Positions 6,656 through 7,205 of a stretch of DNA of 7,205 nucleotides are shown in pieces. The stretch covers positions 1 to 7,205 of the forward strand of contig CAMZDU010000047.1 of the NCBI GenBank assembly GCA_947305445.1. Reading direction: 5' to 3'. This DNA is from an uncultured Selenomonadales bacterium. GTDB lineage: Bacteria; Bacillota; Negativicutes; Selenomonadales; Selenomonadaceae. The position numbers were made by a program, and so were the translations under genes. The notes beneath the pieces were generated by a model. That model ran no database searches. It worked only from the letters and a program-made list of their open reading frames with translations, and was not told the origin of the DNA. Numbering within the stretch: the first letter of the stretch is position 1; every line of letters begins with the position of its first letter.

Positions 6656-6677
6656 GTTGACGATAATCGGTTGAAAT

Positions 6678-7205
6678 TCAGTTTTCGGAATCGGCTCCGG
6701 GGGCAATTTTGGTGCGCAGTGAACGCATGCCGTCTTTGTTCTCGATTACGACGATACCTTTAATCGGATTGTGAGTAGCCGGATCCATCGTGACTTTGCC
6801 GGTGCCGACCATTAAATCTTTGATGGTTTCAATGTTGTCACGAATTTTTTCGGAGTCGGTGCCGTCGCGTTCAATGGCGTTAATGATCATTTTGCCCGCG
6901 TCGTAGCCGAGAGCCGCGAAGACATTCGGGTCGGTTTTGTACTCTTCTTTGTAAGCTTTAATAAAATCTTGAACTTCGGCGTCGCCTTCAAAGTAGTGGG
7001 TGCAGAAATAAGTATTGTTGAGGGCGTCCTTGCCGGCAATGTCTACAACTTTTGGGTCGTCCCAGCCGTCAACACCGAGCATCGCGGCGGTTATGCCGAG
7101 TTCGCGAGCCTGCTTGACGATTTTGCCGACTTCTTCATAATAAGCAGGAACAAAGATAACATCTGCATTGGCAGTTTGAATTTTTGTCAGCGCGGCTTTG
7201 AAATC
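6678..7205 (-). CDS. Branched-chain amino acid ABC transporter substrate-binding protein (LivK-type), C-terminal part
   Basis: The frame is open from the right edge (7205) to the TGA at 6680-6678, giving the last 175 residues; start and signal peptide lie outside the window. It begins DFKAALTKIQTANADVIFVP, then YYEEVGKIVKQARELGI, MLGVDGWDDPKVV, YFCTHYF, VFAALGYDAGKMIINAIE and GKVTMDPATHNPIKGIVVIE. This is the typical ending of the periplasmic-binding-protein type 1 (Peripla_BP_6) family that delivers leucine, isoleucine, valine or similar ligands to Liv permeases. In a Gram-positive-type cell it would be a lipoprotein; in a diderm Firmicute, periplasmic. Ligand specificity cannot be read from this part. 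It ends at a strong terminator, so no transport genes follow on this side; permease and ATPase genes, if adjacent, would lie beyond 7205. Confidence 0.93.
   Translation of the reverse strand, partial: DFKAALTKIQTANADVIFVPAYYEEVGKIVKQARELGITAAMLGVDGWDDPKVVDIAGKDALNNTYFCTHYFEGDAEVQDFIKAYKEEYKTDPNVFAALGYDAGKMIINAIERDGTDSEKIRDNIETIKDLMVGTGKVTMDPATHNPIKGIVVIENKDGMRSLRTKIAPGADSEN

Noticed and set aside
1..7205. CRISPR array, tRNA/rRNA genes, insertion sequences, attachment sites
   Set aside because: No spaced direct repeats, cloverleaf-like sequence, transposase motifs or long terminal inverted repeats were seen. The restriction module has no obvious flanking duplication by eye.

Overview
The window reads as a piece of an anaerobic Firmicutes chromosome, possibly a Negativicutes/Selenomonas-like lineage. 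This is inferred from the single-chain PurL of about 1,220 residues, a LivK-type binding protein, a cysteine-rich protein of a type I associate with that group, and codon use that mixes GCG/CGC with AAA/TTT. The assignment rests on protein resemblance from memory, not on a search. All supported genes lie on the minus strand, so transcription runs from high to low coordinates.

Layout in transcription order: (1) 7205-6678, the C-terminal part of a branched-chain amino acid ABC transporter substrate-binding protein, followed by a rho-independent terminator at about 6652-6614. (2) A short leader (about 6613-6539) with a weak promoter candidate and a good ribosome binding site for purL. (3) 6538-2873, a full-length fused FGAM synthase, whose inter-domain linker contains a tandem heptamer repeat read in frame. 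(4) 2889-2041, a beta-class DNA methyltransferase (TSPPYN then DPFAGSGTT) that begins inside the last codons of purL with a non-ATG start. (5) 2135-1050, a PD-(D/E)XK-type restriction endonuclease overlapping the methyltransferase by about 95 nt. (6) 1037-384, an alpha/beta hydrolase pseudogene with at least three lesions and a Tyr where the catalytic His is expected. (7) 387-1, the first 129 residues of a cysteine-rich, probably metal- or Fe-S-binding protein, joined to the pseudogene by an ATGA overlap and running off the window.

From purL to the left edge the genes overlap or are separated by at most 12 bp, and I see no terminator between them. They look like one transcription unit headed by a purine biosynthesis gene. 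The methyltransferase and endonuclease form a compact Type II restriction-modification module placed exactly at the purL stop codon. The endonuclease is clearly more AT-rich than purL (22/60 and 18/60 GC in two hand-counted lines, against 32/60 and 33/60), which suggests acquisition by transfer. I found no RNA genes, CRISPR array or insertion sequence. No stretch longer than 300 bases lacks a gene. The most notable items are the purL-coupled restriction-modification module with its two unusual overlaps, and the visibly decaying hydrolase behind it. I do not see clear evidence for a wholly new kind of system.
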